DNA of 18,483 bases from Clostridia bacterium (GCA_900766045.1 CAAFTW010000002.1:1-18483), one strand, 5' to 3'. Positions 6,343 through 14,304 are shown, counted from the first letter of the stretch. Notes: generated by a model from the sequence alone, not told the origin. Numbers and translations are program-made.

Positions 6343-6431
6343 AAGACATAGGGGAGCGGACAGCTGAGAGGCACGCCGATGCGTGCGACCCTTACACCTG
6401 ATATGGATAATGCCATCGTAGGAAATGACTT
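6343..6431 (+). promoter_or_regulatory. TPP (THI-box) riboswitch
   Basis: All conserved THI-box segments are present in order: GGGGAGC (6351-6357), CTGAGAG (6364-6370), GACCCTT (6387-6393), ACCTGAT (6396-6402), TGGATAATGCCA (6404-6415) and CGTAGG (6417-6422). AGACAT (6344-6349) and ATGACT (6425-6430) can form P1 with one mismatch. It binds thiamin pyrophosphate and, in Gram-positive bacteria, usually acts by transcription attenuation. The terminator at 6456-6487 fits that mode. GACT in the P1 3' strand can pair with AGTC in the terminator 5' arm, a possible short anti-terminator. Confidence 0.96.
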
Positions 6432-6455
6432 TAATCTGTTATATGTTGAGTGTAC

Positions 6456-6487
6456 CGGAGTCCGTGAGGACTCCGTTTTGTTTTTTT
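6456..6487 (+). terminator. Riboswitch-controlled intrinsic terminator
   Basis: CGGAGTCC (6456-6463) and GGACTCCG (6468-6475) form a perfect 8-bp stem with a GTGA loop. TTTTGTTTTTTT follows (6476-6487). It lies 25 bases after the aptamer and about 150 bases before thiC. Confidence 0.93.
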
Positions 6488-6636
6488 AAAAGCAGGGTAA
6501 ACTCCTTGCCGTTTTTCCTTTGTCCTGCTGTGCGTCGCGGCAGACCGGGGGCACCACTTTCTGTCGCGGAAGAAAATTAATGGTTATTGTTCTGTAACAA
6601 AGCGCACACGCGCAAGACAAGAAAGGAAAGTTTATC

Positions 6637-8001
6637 ATGGAAAACCAGAACACATTAACAGCTTCAGAAATGAAAGCAGGCGCCGGATGTCAGAGAAACT
6701 ATGCTACGCAGATGGACGCTGCGCGCAGGGGAATCGTGACACCGGAGCTGAAAACCGTTGCAGAGAAGGAGCAACGCTCTGTGGAAGAAATGCTTCAGCT
6801 CGTTTCAAGCGGAAAGGTCGTCATTCCGGCGAACCGCCTGCATACCTGCCTGGACCCGAACGGAGTAGGAAGCATGTTGAGAACCAAAATCAATGTCAAT
6901 CTCGGTGTCAGCAGGGACTGTAAGGATTACGATATTGAAATGCAGAAGGTCATGAGTGCGGTTAACATGGGTGGAGAGGCGATCATGGACCTTTCCAGCC
7001 ACGGAAACACCCAGCCATTCCGCCAGAAGCTCTGCAGGGAATGCCCGGCAATGATCGGCACTGTTCCGGTTTACGATGCAGTTATTCATTATCAGAAGGA
7101 TCTTTCAGAAATCTCCGCACATGATTTCATCGATGTTGTCCGCCTTCATGCCCAGGACGGCGTGGATTTTGTCACGCTTCACTGTGGAATTACACGGAAA
7201 ACCATCGAGCAGCTGAAGAAATACGGCCGGAAAATGAATCTGGTCAGCCGCGGCGGAAGTCTGATTTTTGCCTGGATGAGCATGACCGGGCAGGAGAATC
7301 CGTTCTATGAATATTTCAATGAAATTCTGGACATCTGCAGGGAATACGATGTCACCATCAGTCTCGGCGACGCCTGCCGTTCCGGCTGCCTGGCCGATGG
7401 AACAGACGGATGCCAGTTAGAAGAGCTTCTCCGTCTCGGCGAACTGACGCAGCGCGCATGGGATAAGGATGTTCAGGTCATGGTGGAAGGTCCGGGTCAT
7501 CTGCAGATGGATCAGATTGCGGCAAATATGAAACTGCAGCAGTCCATCTGCAAGGGAGCACCGTTTTATGTATTAGGACCTCTGGTTACAGATATTGCTC
7601 CGGGTTACGATCATATCACAGCAGCAATCGGAGGCGCCATTGCCGCCATGAACGGCGCAGCCTTCCTCTGTTATGTCACACCGGCAGAGCATCTGGCACT
7701 TCCGAATGTCGAGGACGTAAAAACCGGCATCATCGCCAGCAAGATTGCGGCTCACGCGGCAGATATCGCAAAAGGTGTTCCGGGAGCCCGGGATCAGGAT
7801 GACCGGATGGCAGAGGCCCGCCGGAAACTGGACTGGGAGACTCAGTTTAAGGAGGCCATGGATCCGGAAACTGCGAAAGCGATTCGTGACAGCCGCGCTC
7901 CGGAAGATGATCACAGCGATACCTGCAGCATGTGCGGAAAGTTCTGCGCTGTCCGCAGCATGAACAAGGCGCTGGCCGGAGAATACATTGACATTCTCTA
8001 A
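6637..8001 (+). CDS. thiC: Phosphomethylpyrimidine synthase ThiC
   Basis: A 454-residue radical-SAM enzyme that converts aminoimidazole ribotide to hydroxymethylpyrimidine phosphate, the pyrimidine half of thiamin. Conserved family blocks are seen throughout: MLRTKINVNLGVSRD, MDLSSHGN, VTLHCGI, SRGGSLIFAWM, ISLGDACRSG, EGPGHLQMDQI, PFYVLGPLVTDIAPGYDHIT and AAIGGAIAAM. The C-terminal cluster motif is C430-x2-C433-x3-C437, one residue tighter than the CX2CX4C of the proteobacterial form. It is a short-form ThiC without the long N-terminal extension of the E. coli type. The ATG follows AAAGGAAAG at 6622-6630. The gene is controlled by the TPP riboswitch upstream. No other thiamin gene is adjacent, so thiE, thiD and others must lie elsewhere or be absent. 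Confidence 0.97.
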   Translation: MENQNTLTASEMKAGAGCQRNYATQMDAARRGIVTPELKTVAEKEQRSVEEMLQLVSSGKVVIPANRLHTCLDPNGVGSMLRTKINVNLGVSRDCKDYDIEMQKVMSAVNMGGEAIMDLSSHGNTQPFRQKLCRECPAMIGTVPVYDAVIHYQKDLSEISAHDFIDVVRLHAQDGVDFVTLHCGITRKTIEQLKKYGRKMNLVSRGGSLIFAWMSMTGQENPFYEYFNEILDICREYDVTISLGDACRSGCLADGTDGCQLEELLRLGELTQRAWDKDVQVMVEGPGHLQMDQIAANMKLQQSICKGAPFYVLGPLVTDIAPGYDHITAAIGGAIAAMNGAAFLCYVTPAEHLALPNVEDVKTGIIASKIAAHAADIAKGVPGARDQDDRMAEARRKLDWETQFKEAMDPETAKAIRDSRAPEDDHSDTCSMCGKFCAVRSMNKALAGEYIDIL

Positions 8002-8091
8002 TTGAATGTGAGTCTGTAGCGCAGCCTGATGCCTGAAGATCTATTAACAAACACTCCCGCAACTCTTAACACTATCTTGCGTGTAAAACTT

Positions 8092-8122
8092 TTGTCCGTT
8101 GGACACGTATCTATGATAGAAT
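8092..8122 (+). promoter_or_regulatory. Promoter with short palindrome before the 200-aa gene
   Basis: TTGTCC (8092-8097) and TAGAAT (8117-8122) are possible -35 and -10 boxes with a long 19-base spacer. The palindrome TGTCC-GTT-GGACA (8093-8105) covers the -35 and resembles a TetR-type operator. Both assignments are inference. Confidence 0.4.
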
Positions 8123-8165
8123 AGATAAACAGATTTCTAAAAGTGACGCAAGGAGAAAACACAGA

Positions 8166-8768
8166 ATGAATTACGATTTAAATGAATTCTTCCAGAATAC
8201 GCTGGACGACGTGGTACGTTTCCGCGATTCTGAGGGGTTTCCGGAGATAGAAGAGAAGAATAAGGAACGTCTGGAGATGTGCCTGTTCACTGGCGCCGAG
8301 TACCTCAGCTGGATCGCCCTGGATTACGGGTCGGAAGGAATGTCCTGGTACAGCCGGTCGCTGGCTGCGCGCAGAAGCCCGCAGCAGTATCAGCCGCTCA
8401 TGGAGACCTACGCCGGAATTGAGACCGAACTGACCGAGCTCATGCAGCAGCTGCACAGCGATGAACGCTTTACGGAGCTTCTGGAGCAGGACCTGTACGC
8501 CATGTACTGCCTGGTTGTATCCGTGAAGATTTCCGAACAGCTCTGGAAGCGTCATCTGACATCGAAAGAGTGGAAGACTTACCGTTCCTCGGATCTGATC
8601 GACCATGTCTACCAGTGCATCGGCAGGCAGTTTAAGAACAGTGAGCAGTCCTACGACTTCGAGTTCAGCGGCGACAAGATCATGGACACGGCCATGATTC
8701 TCTGCCATTACTATATCGGCGATTTCTACCGGCAGATCCAGCAGCAGTACGCGAAGATGCAGCATTAA
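8166..8768 (+). CDS. Conserved-looking hypothetical protein, helical, 200 aa
   Basis: I do not recognise a family. The product is acidic, rich in Glu, Gln, Tyr and Leu, has no signal peptide or membrane segment, and looks nearly all-helical. One Cys (MCLFTG) is near the N-terminus, one (YCLVV) in the middle and two (YQCIG, ILCHYY) in the C-terminal half. Aromatic pairs such as SWYSRS, MYCLVVSV and CHYYIGDFYRQ are spread through it. The start has AGGAG at 8151-8155 with 10-base spacing. A nearly full-length open frame exists on the opposite strand but lacks a ribosome site and has an unnatural composition, so this strand is preferred. It seems to be its own unit, with a possible regulated promoter at 8092-8122 and a new promoter after it. 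Confidence 0.72.
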   Translation: MNYDLNEFFQNTLDDVVRFRDSEGFPEIEEKNKERLEMCLFTGAEYLSWIALDYGSEGMSWYSRSLAARRSPQQYQPLMETYAGIETELTELMQQLHSDERFTELLEQDLYAMYCLVVSVKISEQLWKRHLTSKEWKTYRSSDLIDHVYQCIGRQFKNSEQSYDFEFSGDKIMDTAMILCHYYIGDFYRQIQQQYAKMQH

Positions 8769-8832
8769 TTCCCTCATTGCGGGATGACAGAAAACATCAC
8801 ACAGATTTCACCCTGCTTCAGCGTTATGCCTA

Positions 8833-8861
8833 TTTCAATACTGGGTATATCATGCTATAGT
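8833..8861 (+). promoter_or_regulatory. Extended -10 promoter before the 48-aa gene
   Basis: TATAGT (8856-8861) is preceded by TG at the extended -10 position (8853-8854). A poor -35 (TTTCAA, 8833-8838) lies 17 bases upstream. It would drive the 48-aa gene and probably the next gene. Confidence 0.55.
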
Positions 8862-8899
8862 GAAAGGACAAAAGCTGAATGAGCAAGGGGGAATAACAA

Positions 8900-9046
8900 A
8901 TGTCAATCGGAAAGAAAATCAAAGCCTCCTGGGACGCCTATATCAAGCGCCTGGGAGAAAAGAACAAAAAAGAGTATGGCGAGCACGGTGTTCCGGACTG
9001 CTGTAAGATGAATAAGGCGCAGAATGACGCAGCAAAAAGATCGTAA
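8900..9046 (+). CDS. Small basic protein of unknown function, 48 aa
   Basis: The product begins MSIGKKIKASWDAYIKRLG and continues through a Lys/Glu-rich stretch to GVPDCCKMNKAQ. It is very basic at the N-terminus and carries a DCC Cys pair near residue 34. The start is supported by a strong AAGGGGG ribosome site (8885-8891) and a promoter at 8833-8861. Small proteins with a basic amphipathic start and an xDCC motif seem familiar from Lachnospiraceae, but I cannot name a family. The following gene starts about 70 bases later without a clear terminator, so the two may be cotranscribed. The quality of the upstream signals is the main support for it being real. Confidence 0.65.
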   Translation: MSIGKKIKASWDAYIKRLGEKNKKEYGEHGVPDCCKMNKAQNDAAKRS

Positions 9047-9119
9047 ATTCCGCGGATCATGCTTCGGTGGTGAAGGGATCATCTGCCTGCGCACAGCCTT
9101 GGAAAAATGAGGTATGACG

Positions 9120-9590
9120 ATGAGAAGAAAAGACCGCGAAGTAACGGATACCGGAGTAATCCGGGAAATTATCGATGCATGCAGAATTCTGCATGTTGGT
9201 TTATGTGACGGAAAACGTCCTTATGTCGTTCCGGTAAACTTTGGGTTTGAAGACGATAATGGCCATTTTACTTTCTATTTTCATGGCGCAGCTGAGGGAA
9301 GAAAGATTTCTCTGATTCGTGAAAATGGTTATGCTGCCGTGGAAGGAGAATGCGACCATGGAACGCAGAGTCATGAAACAGCCTGCGGACATACAGAGTT
9401 CTTCCAGAGTTTCATAGCAGAAGGAAAGGCAGAAGAAATTCTGGATTCTGCAGAGAAGAAGAGAATTCTGCAGCTGATTATGAGCCGTTATACAGACCGC
9501 TCAGACTGGGAATTTCCTGATGCGGCAGTCAAAGCGACAGCGGTTGTAAGGATCAGGGCTGAGCAGCTGTCTGTAAAACAGAACGGATAA
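9120..9590 (+). CDS. Pyridoxamine 5'-phosphate oxidase-like FMN-binding split-barrel protein (NimA-like)
   Basis: A 156-residue protein of the split-barrel flavoprotein superfamily. Family signatures are the N-terminal MRRKDREVTD, RPYVVPVNFGFE, the FMN-phosphate region YFHGAAEGRKISLIREN, and the C-terminal EGKAEEI...LQLIMSRYT. The nearest named relatives are NimA-type 5-nitroimidazole reductases and other uncharacterised clostridial PNPOx-like proteins. These bind FMN, heme or F420, and the substrate here is unknown. The ATG at 9120 is 7 bases after GAGG (9109-9112). The ATG at 9114 would leave a single base and is unlikely. A strong terminator at 9652-9689 ends the unit. Confidence 0.9.
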   Translation: MRRKDREVTDTGVIREIIDACRILHVGLCDGKRPYVVPVNFGFEDDNGHFTFYFHGAAEGRKISLIRENGYAAVEGECDHGTQSHETACGHTEFFQSFIAEGKAEEILDSAEKKRILQLIMSRYTDRSDWEFPDAAVKATAVVRIRAEQLSVKQNG

Positions 9591-9651
9591 AAAAATATAG
9601 CACAGAGATGACATCTGCCGTTTCTGTAACCGTATTGTTATTGTTTACAGC

Positions 9652-9689
9652 AAAGGAGGCTTCCGGCAATATGCCGGGGGCTCCTTTTT
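9652..9689 (+). terminator. Intrinsic terminator after the split-barrel gene
   Basis: AAAGGAG pairs with CTCCTTT and, inside it, CCGGCA (9663-9668) with TGCCGG (9672-9677). The joining region has wobble pairs and one bulge. A T-run ends the 3' side (9684-9689). The 9591-9900 gap otherwise holds small inverted repeats and the promoter at 9831-9859; a 70-codon open frame across it is not convincing. Confidence 0.88.
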
Positions 9690-9830
9690 CTTCACTGAAG
9701 CGGATTTTCCTTCCATCAGGCTCAGCTTCCTGTAGATGGCAGACATTTTTCAGGCAGATTACAGACAGCAGACGAGATGTTTTATCGTCTTTAATTCCCG
9801 GTAATATTGTGGGAAAATGACGGGAAAACC

Positions 9831-9859
9831 TTGCAATTCTGCGGAATGAAACGTATCAT
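9831..9859 (+). promoter_or_regulatory. Promoter of the GGDEF/EAL gene
   Basis: TTGCAA (9831-9836), a 17-base spacer and TATCAT (9854-9859). The gene's AGAGGA ribosome site is at 9888-9893. No cyclic-di-GMP riboswitch is visible in the short leader. Confidence 0.72.
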
Positions 9860-9900
9860 AGTAGTAGGTCTGAGAAGAAAGGACGATAGAGGACGTAGTT

Positions 9901-12900
9901 ATGACAAGCAGTAAAATTTCAAAAGATTCTATACCTGAGTCCATTCGAGATATTTATTCCTGCGATAATCTGCCGGGCGGATTCTTTGTCTACAGGGAAT
10001 CAGACGGCACCATTCTGTCAGTAAACAATCAGATGCTTGCCCTTTTTGGATGCAGTACCAAAGAGGAATTTTTCTGGCTGACCAGCGGAAAATATGAGAT
10101 GCTCATCTGTGATGAAGATCGTCCCGTACAGAAAAGAAATCTTATCGAACAGAAAGAAAACGAAGATTTTTCCTCCCACAGCAGTTTCCGTATCCGCACA
10201 GCAGGCGGAAATCTCCGTTATGTGGAGGAATACCGTCATCGCATCAATACCAGAGAAGAAGGATACGTATATTTTGTCTTCCTGTCTGACCTGGCATCAA
10301 GAAGTGTGGTAAGAGATACCGACCATATCACGGGCCTGATGGGCGTCCGGCATTTCCTGACCCTTGCGGATAAATACAATCAGAACGGCCGCACTGACTC
10401 AGGGACTGCGATGCTGTTTATCAACCTTCTGAATTTCCGATATGTAAATATTAATCTGGGCATGGAAGCAGGGGACCATTTTCTTTTGTCGGTAGCACAG
10501 AAGCTGAAGGAAATTTTCCCGGACAGTCCGGTATCTCGCTGTGATGTCGACCATTTCGTCATTCTGGCAGAACACGAGACGCCGGATTCTCTGAAGGAGA
10601 AACTGCAGGCGGTTCATCTGGGCATACTGGATGTTCTCCCGAAAGTGATGATGGACTGCAAGATCGGCGTCTGCTTCTGGGAGAACAGAAATGAGGACGC
10701 AGAGAGGATCTTTACCTGCGCCAAACTCGCCTGTGAAAGTATCCACCATACGACGGGACAGTACAGCGCATTCTTTACTGATGCGACAACCAGACGTCTC
10801 GAGTGCCGTGAATACGTTGCCGCGCATCTGGACCAGGCGATCTGTGAAAACTGGATTATTCCGTATTTCCAGCCGATCATCCGGACGCTTTCCGGAAGGC
10901 TCTGCGGTCTTGAGGCCCTGGCTCGCTGGGAGGATCCGAAGCGTGGAACGCTTTCACCGGATGAATTTATTGCTCCTCTTGAGAGTAATCACGAGATCTA
11001 TAAAATGGACCTGCATATTATCGAACAGGTCTGCAGGATTCTCCAGACAAAACTCCGTCATAACCAGGATATCGTCCCGGTATCGGTCAATCTTTCCCGT
11101 CTGGATTTTCTCTGCTGCGATATTTTCAAGCAGACAGAAAATATCATCCGGAAATACGATATTCCAAGGGATATGATTCACATCGAAATTACAGAAAGTG
11201 CCTTTGTTCAGAATGACATCCACTTTCAGAGGGGTATTCAGAATTTCCGGCGGGCCGGATATGAAATCTGGATGGACGACTTCGGAAGCGGCTATTCGAC
11301 CCTCGGAATGCTGAAAGATTTTACTTTTGACGTCCTGAAGATGGATATGACCTTCCTCAGAAGCCGTTCAGAACGTACGAAAACCATCATCAATTCGATC
11401 ATTGAGATGGATAAGAATCTGAACAACCGCACACTGGCGGAGGGTGTAGAAACACAGGAGCAGTATCACTTCCTGAAAAATGCAGGATGCGATAAAGTCC
11501 AGGGCTACTATTTCGGAAAGCCGATGCCCTACGAGGAATGTATGCAGAACTGTGTCAACCGCCACATTCCTGTTGAACAGCGCTGCTGGAGGAACTATTT
11601 TGATGCGCTCGGAGAAGTAAAATTCAACACCGATTTATCCCTGGCGATTACGGAATATGACGGACATAAGCTGCATTATCTGTTTGCCAATGATAAATTT
11701 ATAGAGGCTCTGAAAAGCGGGGGAACAGAATCTCTTTCTGCCTGCGAAAATGAAACGAACACATCTAAGACTCCATTTGGAAGAGCCTTTCACCTTGTTG
11801 CAAATTACGCCGCAACGACGAGCAAAGAACAAACCTTTGACTACCCGAGTCAGGACCAGTTCATGCGGATGAAGACCAGAAAGCTGGCGGAATGCGGTGG
11901 CAGGACCCTGTTCGCAGCAAGTCTGGATAATATTACAAGTACACGTAATCTGTCCCAGACATCGATTCTGCTGGAAAACCTGTACTATATTTATGACGAT
12001 GTGATGCTGATCGACATCAAGGGAAATCAAATCCGCCATGTCGTTCTGGACACCGGACAGGAACATTCCACGTTTGATCTCCGACTGAAATTCTTCCGCT
12101 ATGCAAAAGAAAGAATTTATCCAAGAGATTATGAACGTTTTACCGCCTTCTCTGATCTCGAGACACTGTCGAAGAGAATTTCTGAATCCGAACGCAGTAT
12201 GCTCCGCGCATTTTTCCGTACCAGAGAAGACACCGGGAATTATGTCTGGAAAGAATACGCCTTCATGAGGATTCCGAAGATGAAGGCAGATGTCGCCCTG
12301 ATGACAGTCCGGACGATTGACACGAAAGACGTAGATCTTGTTCTCCGCTCTGAAAATGAAACGACAGGTCTTCAGTATCAGTCTTCCTATTCCGATGAAG
12401 CCGCGGATGATATCACAAAAGAGAAAGCACTTCTCTGGGACAACATGGTGCAGCATTCTACCCTGAACTTTTTCTGGAAGGATATTCACCGTCGTTTCTT
12501 AGGCGCAAGCCAGAGTTTCCTCGACTACTATGGTCTGGATTCTGTCAATGACATTATCGGAAAGACCGATGAAGACATGGCCTGGCATGTCGATGAGGAT
12601 ACCTATAAAAACGAGGAATACGATGTCCTGAGAAGCGGAAAAACTTCCAAATACTATCCGGGAAAATGTATTTCCCGTGGAATTAACCGAACTATCATGG
12701 CCACGAAGCATCCGCTCTACAAAGGCGGAGAAATCATCGGTCTTGCAGGATTCTTCATCGACGCGGATGAATTAAATCAGGCAAACGGAAAAGCAGACCT
12801 GATTCCGGTTATAGATCCGGTTACAGGACTAAATAATACCAGAGGAATCATGGAAGCACTGACCTGGTATTCGGATAATTACCGGATGCGCGGAAAAGAT

Positions 12901-14226
12901 TTTGCTGTAATTGCTGTTAATATTCCAGAGATTCCACGACTTCTGCAGGCCTATGGAGACGATTTTAATAAAAAGATTCTGCGGGCATCGGCAAACGCTG
13001 TTCTTGATGTCATGAAAAACCGGGGAACCGTCGGACATATCTCTGCTGGCCAGTTTATCCTGCTGCTTCAGTACAGCAATAAAAGGGCTGTCTTTCATCT
13101 TGCAAAAGCTGTGCAGGATAAACTGCAGGGCATCCGCGGCATCGACGGACTGAACTGTACCCTATTTCCGCAGTTTAAGATTGGATACGCTTCAGAATCC
13201 ACCAGTATGGAAAAACTCATGTTCGACAGCCTGGTGCATGCAGAGGCACCGGAAGCGGGCAAGCCGGAAATCGACACAAATGCAAGAAATTCCGATATCC
13301 TGTCTGACCAGAACTTCCATTACATTATGGATCACCTTCCGGTCGGCGCCTATATCGTCAGGCCGGACAGAACGATCATCTACTGGAACCATGCGGCAGA
13401 AGAAATTACCGGCTACCATAAGGAAGAAATGATCGACAAGACCTGCCCGGAAACCTGCCTGTCCCACATGGATAAGAACGGCATGCCGCTCTGCGAACTG
13501 CTCTGCCCGCTCCTTCGTTCCATCGAGACGGGCGAGACCGATAAAAGAAAAATGTGGGCCCTGCATAAGGACAACTACCGGATTCTGCTGGACACCATGC
13601 TCGTTCCGATCAGAGGAAAGGACGGCCGGATTGTTGCTGCGGCAGAGCTGTTCGAGCGTGTCACCCCTGAACATTACAGCGAAGATATGGTGAAGAGTCT
13701 CTACGACGCCGCAACGCACGATCCGGTATCCGGACTTCACGGCCGCCGCTACATGGAGAGTTTTCTGAAATACAAGCTTTCTGAGTTTCGGAATTTCCAC
13801 ACACCATTTGCCGTACTGTTCGTTGATCTGGATGAATTCCACGCCTTTAATAACACCTACGGACACGATGCAGGCGACCGTGTGCTGAAATCCTTCGGCG
13901 ATGCCGTATCCGGCACATTAAGAAAATCCGATATTTTCGGACGCTGGGGCGGGGATGAATTCCTCGCCGTCGCGAAGATTCAGCATCCTGAGGATATGCT
14001 CGCCATCGCAGAGCGGATCAGTCATATTTCCGAATCGCTTTCCACGACCTCGCGGGCAGGGGATACGCTGAATGTTACACTGTCGCTGGGCATTACCGCT
14101 GTCAGAGACAGTGATGACCTCGACTCCCTTATCGACCGCGCGGATCAGTACATGTATAAGGCGAAGGCGCAGGACGACTGCATGTACTACACAGATTTTG
14201 ACGCGATGCGGGATTCCGGAGTATAA
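9901..14226 (+). CDS. Multidomain cyclic-di-GMP enzyme: PAS-GGDEF*-EAL-sensor-PAS-GGDEF*-PAS-GGDEF
   Basis: A 1441-residue soluble protein with no clear membrane segment. Domains in order: PAS (about 24-135); degenerate GGDEF (about 140-295, DVDHF at 215-219); EAL phosphodiesterase (about 305-555); PAS-like sensor region (about 570-830); PAS (850-955); second degenerate GGDEF (about 970-1110, SAGQF at 1048-1052); PAS (1138-1260); GGDEF (1270-1436). The EAL domain keeps the expected catalytic and metal residues: E338, N397, E429, D459-D460, K480, E517 and Q534. The last GGDEF has an intact GGDEF at 1350-1354 and a product-inhibition RxxD at 1341-1344. Both synthesis and breakdown of cyclic-di-GMP are therefore predicted in one chain. 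The degenerate GGDEFs may bind GTP or regulate. The third PAS carries a Cys/His cluster (1182-1202). It is transcribed alone, from the promoter at 9831-9859. Confidence 0.94.
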   Translation: MTSSKISKDSIPESIRDIYSCDNLPGGFFVYRESDGTILSVNNQMLALFGCSTKEEFFWLTSGKYEMLICDEDRPVQKRNLIEQKENEDFSSHSSFRIRTAGGNLRYVEEYRHRINTREEGYVYFVFLSDLASRSVVRDTDHITGLMGVRHFLTLADKYNQNGRTDSGTAMLFINLLNFRYVNINLGMEAGDHFLLSVAQKLKEIFPDSPVSRCDVDHFVILAEHETPDSLKEKLQAVHLGILDVLPKVMMDCKIGVCFWENRNEDAERIFTCAKLACESIHHTTGQYSAFFTDATTRRLECREYVAAHLDQAICENWIIPYFQPIIRTLSGRLCGLEALARWEDPKRGTLSPDEFIAPLESNHEIYKMDLHIIEQVCRILQTKLRHNQDIVPVSVNLSRLDFLCCDIFKQTENIIRKYDIPRDMIHIEITESAFVQNDIHFQRGIQNFRRAGYEIWMDDFGSGYSTLGMLKDFTFDVLKMDMTFLRSRSERTKTIINSIIEMDKNLNNRTLAEGVETQEQYHFLKNAGCDKVQGYYFGKPMPYEECMQNCVNRHIPVEQRCWRNYFDALGEVKFNTDLSLAITEYDGHKLHYLFANDKFIEALKSGGTESLSACENETNTSKTPFGRAFHLVANYAATTSKEQTFDYPSQDQFMRMKTRKLAECGGRTLFAASLDNITSTRNLSQTSILLENLYYIYDDVMLIDIKGNQIRHVVLDTGQEHSTFDLRLKFFRYAKERIYPRDYERFTAFSDLETLSKRISESERSMLRAFFRTREDTGNYVWKEYAFMRIPKMKADVALMTVRTIDTKDVDLVLRSENETTGLQYQSSYSDEAADDITKEKALLWDNMVQHSTLNFFWKDIHRRFLGASQSFLDYYGLDSVNDIIGKTDEDMAWHVDEDTYKNEEYDVLRSGKTSKYYPGKCISRGINRTIMATKHPLYKGGEIIGLAGFFIDADELNQANGKADLIPVIDPVTGLNNTRGIMEALTWYSDNYRMRGKDFAVIAVNIPEIPRLLQAYGDDFNKKILRASANAVLDVMKNRGTVGHISAGQFILLLQYSNKRAVFHLAKAVQDKLQGIRGIDGLNCTLFPQFKIGYASESTSMEKLMFDSLVHAEAPEAGKPEIDTNARNSDILSDQNFHYIMDHLPVGAYIVRPDRTIIYWNHAAEEITGYHKEEMIDKTCPETCLSHMDKNGMPLCELLCPLLRSIETGETDKRKMWALHKDNYRILLDTMLVPIRGKDGRIVAAAELFERVTPEHYSEDMVKSLYDAATHDPVSGLHGRRYMESFLKYKLSEFRNFHTPFAVLFVDLDEFHAFNNTYGHDAGDRVLKSFGDAVSGTLRKSDIFGRWGGDEFLAVAKIQHPEDMLAIAERISHISESLSTTSRAGDTLNVTLSLGITAVRDSDDLDSLIDRADQYMYKAKAQDDCMYYTDFDAMRDSGV

Positions 14227-14260
14227 TCAATTCAGACAAAAATCACACAGCAAGAAGATA

Positions 14261-14304
14261 CAGAACCAATCCTTCCATGAAATATTCATCTGGGATTGGT
14301 TCTG
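14261..14304 (+). other. Long perfect inverted repeat after the GGDEF/EAL gene
   Basis: CAGAACCAATCC (14261-14272) and GGATTGGTTCTG (14293-14304) form a 12-bp stem. The inner part pairs ATGAA with TTCAT around ATA. No T-run follows (ACTGCC), so it is not a textbook terminator. It may still terminate, stabilise the 3' end of the mRNA, or act as a binding site ahead of mutS. Confidence 0.7.

Noticed and set aside
8178..8777. 199-codon antisense frame opposite the 200-aa gene
   Set aside because: There is no ribosome site upstream on that strand. The composition is typical of a complement shadow, while the + strand gene has good signals.
9608..9820. 70-codon frame between the split-barrel gene and the GGDEF/EAL gene
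   Set aside because: It reads straight through the terminator at 9652-9689, lacks a ribosome site and has no recognisable features.
9591..9900. Cyclic-di-GMP riboswitch upstream of the GGDEF/EAL gene
   Set aside because: I looked for the conserved GEMM-type core and did not see it. The proposed promoter leaves a leader of only about 35 bases, too short for an aptamer.
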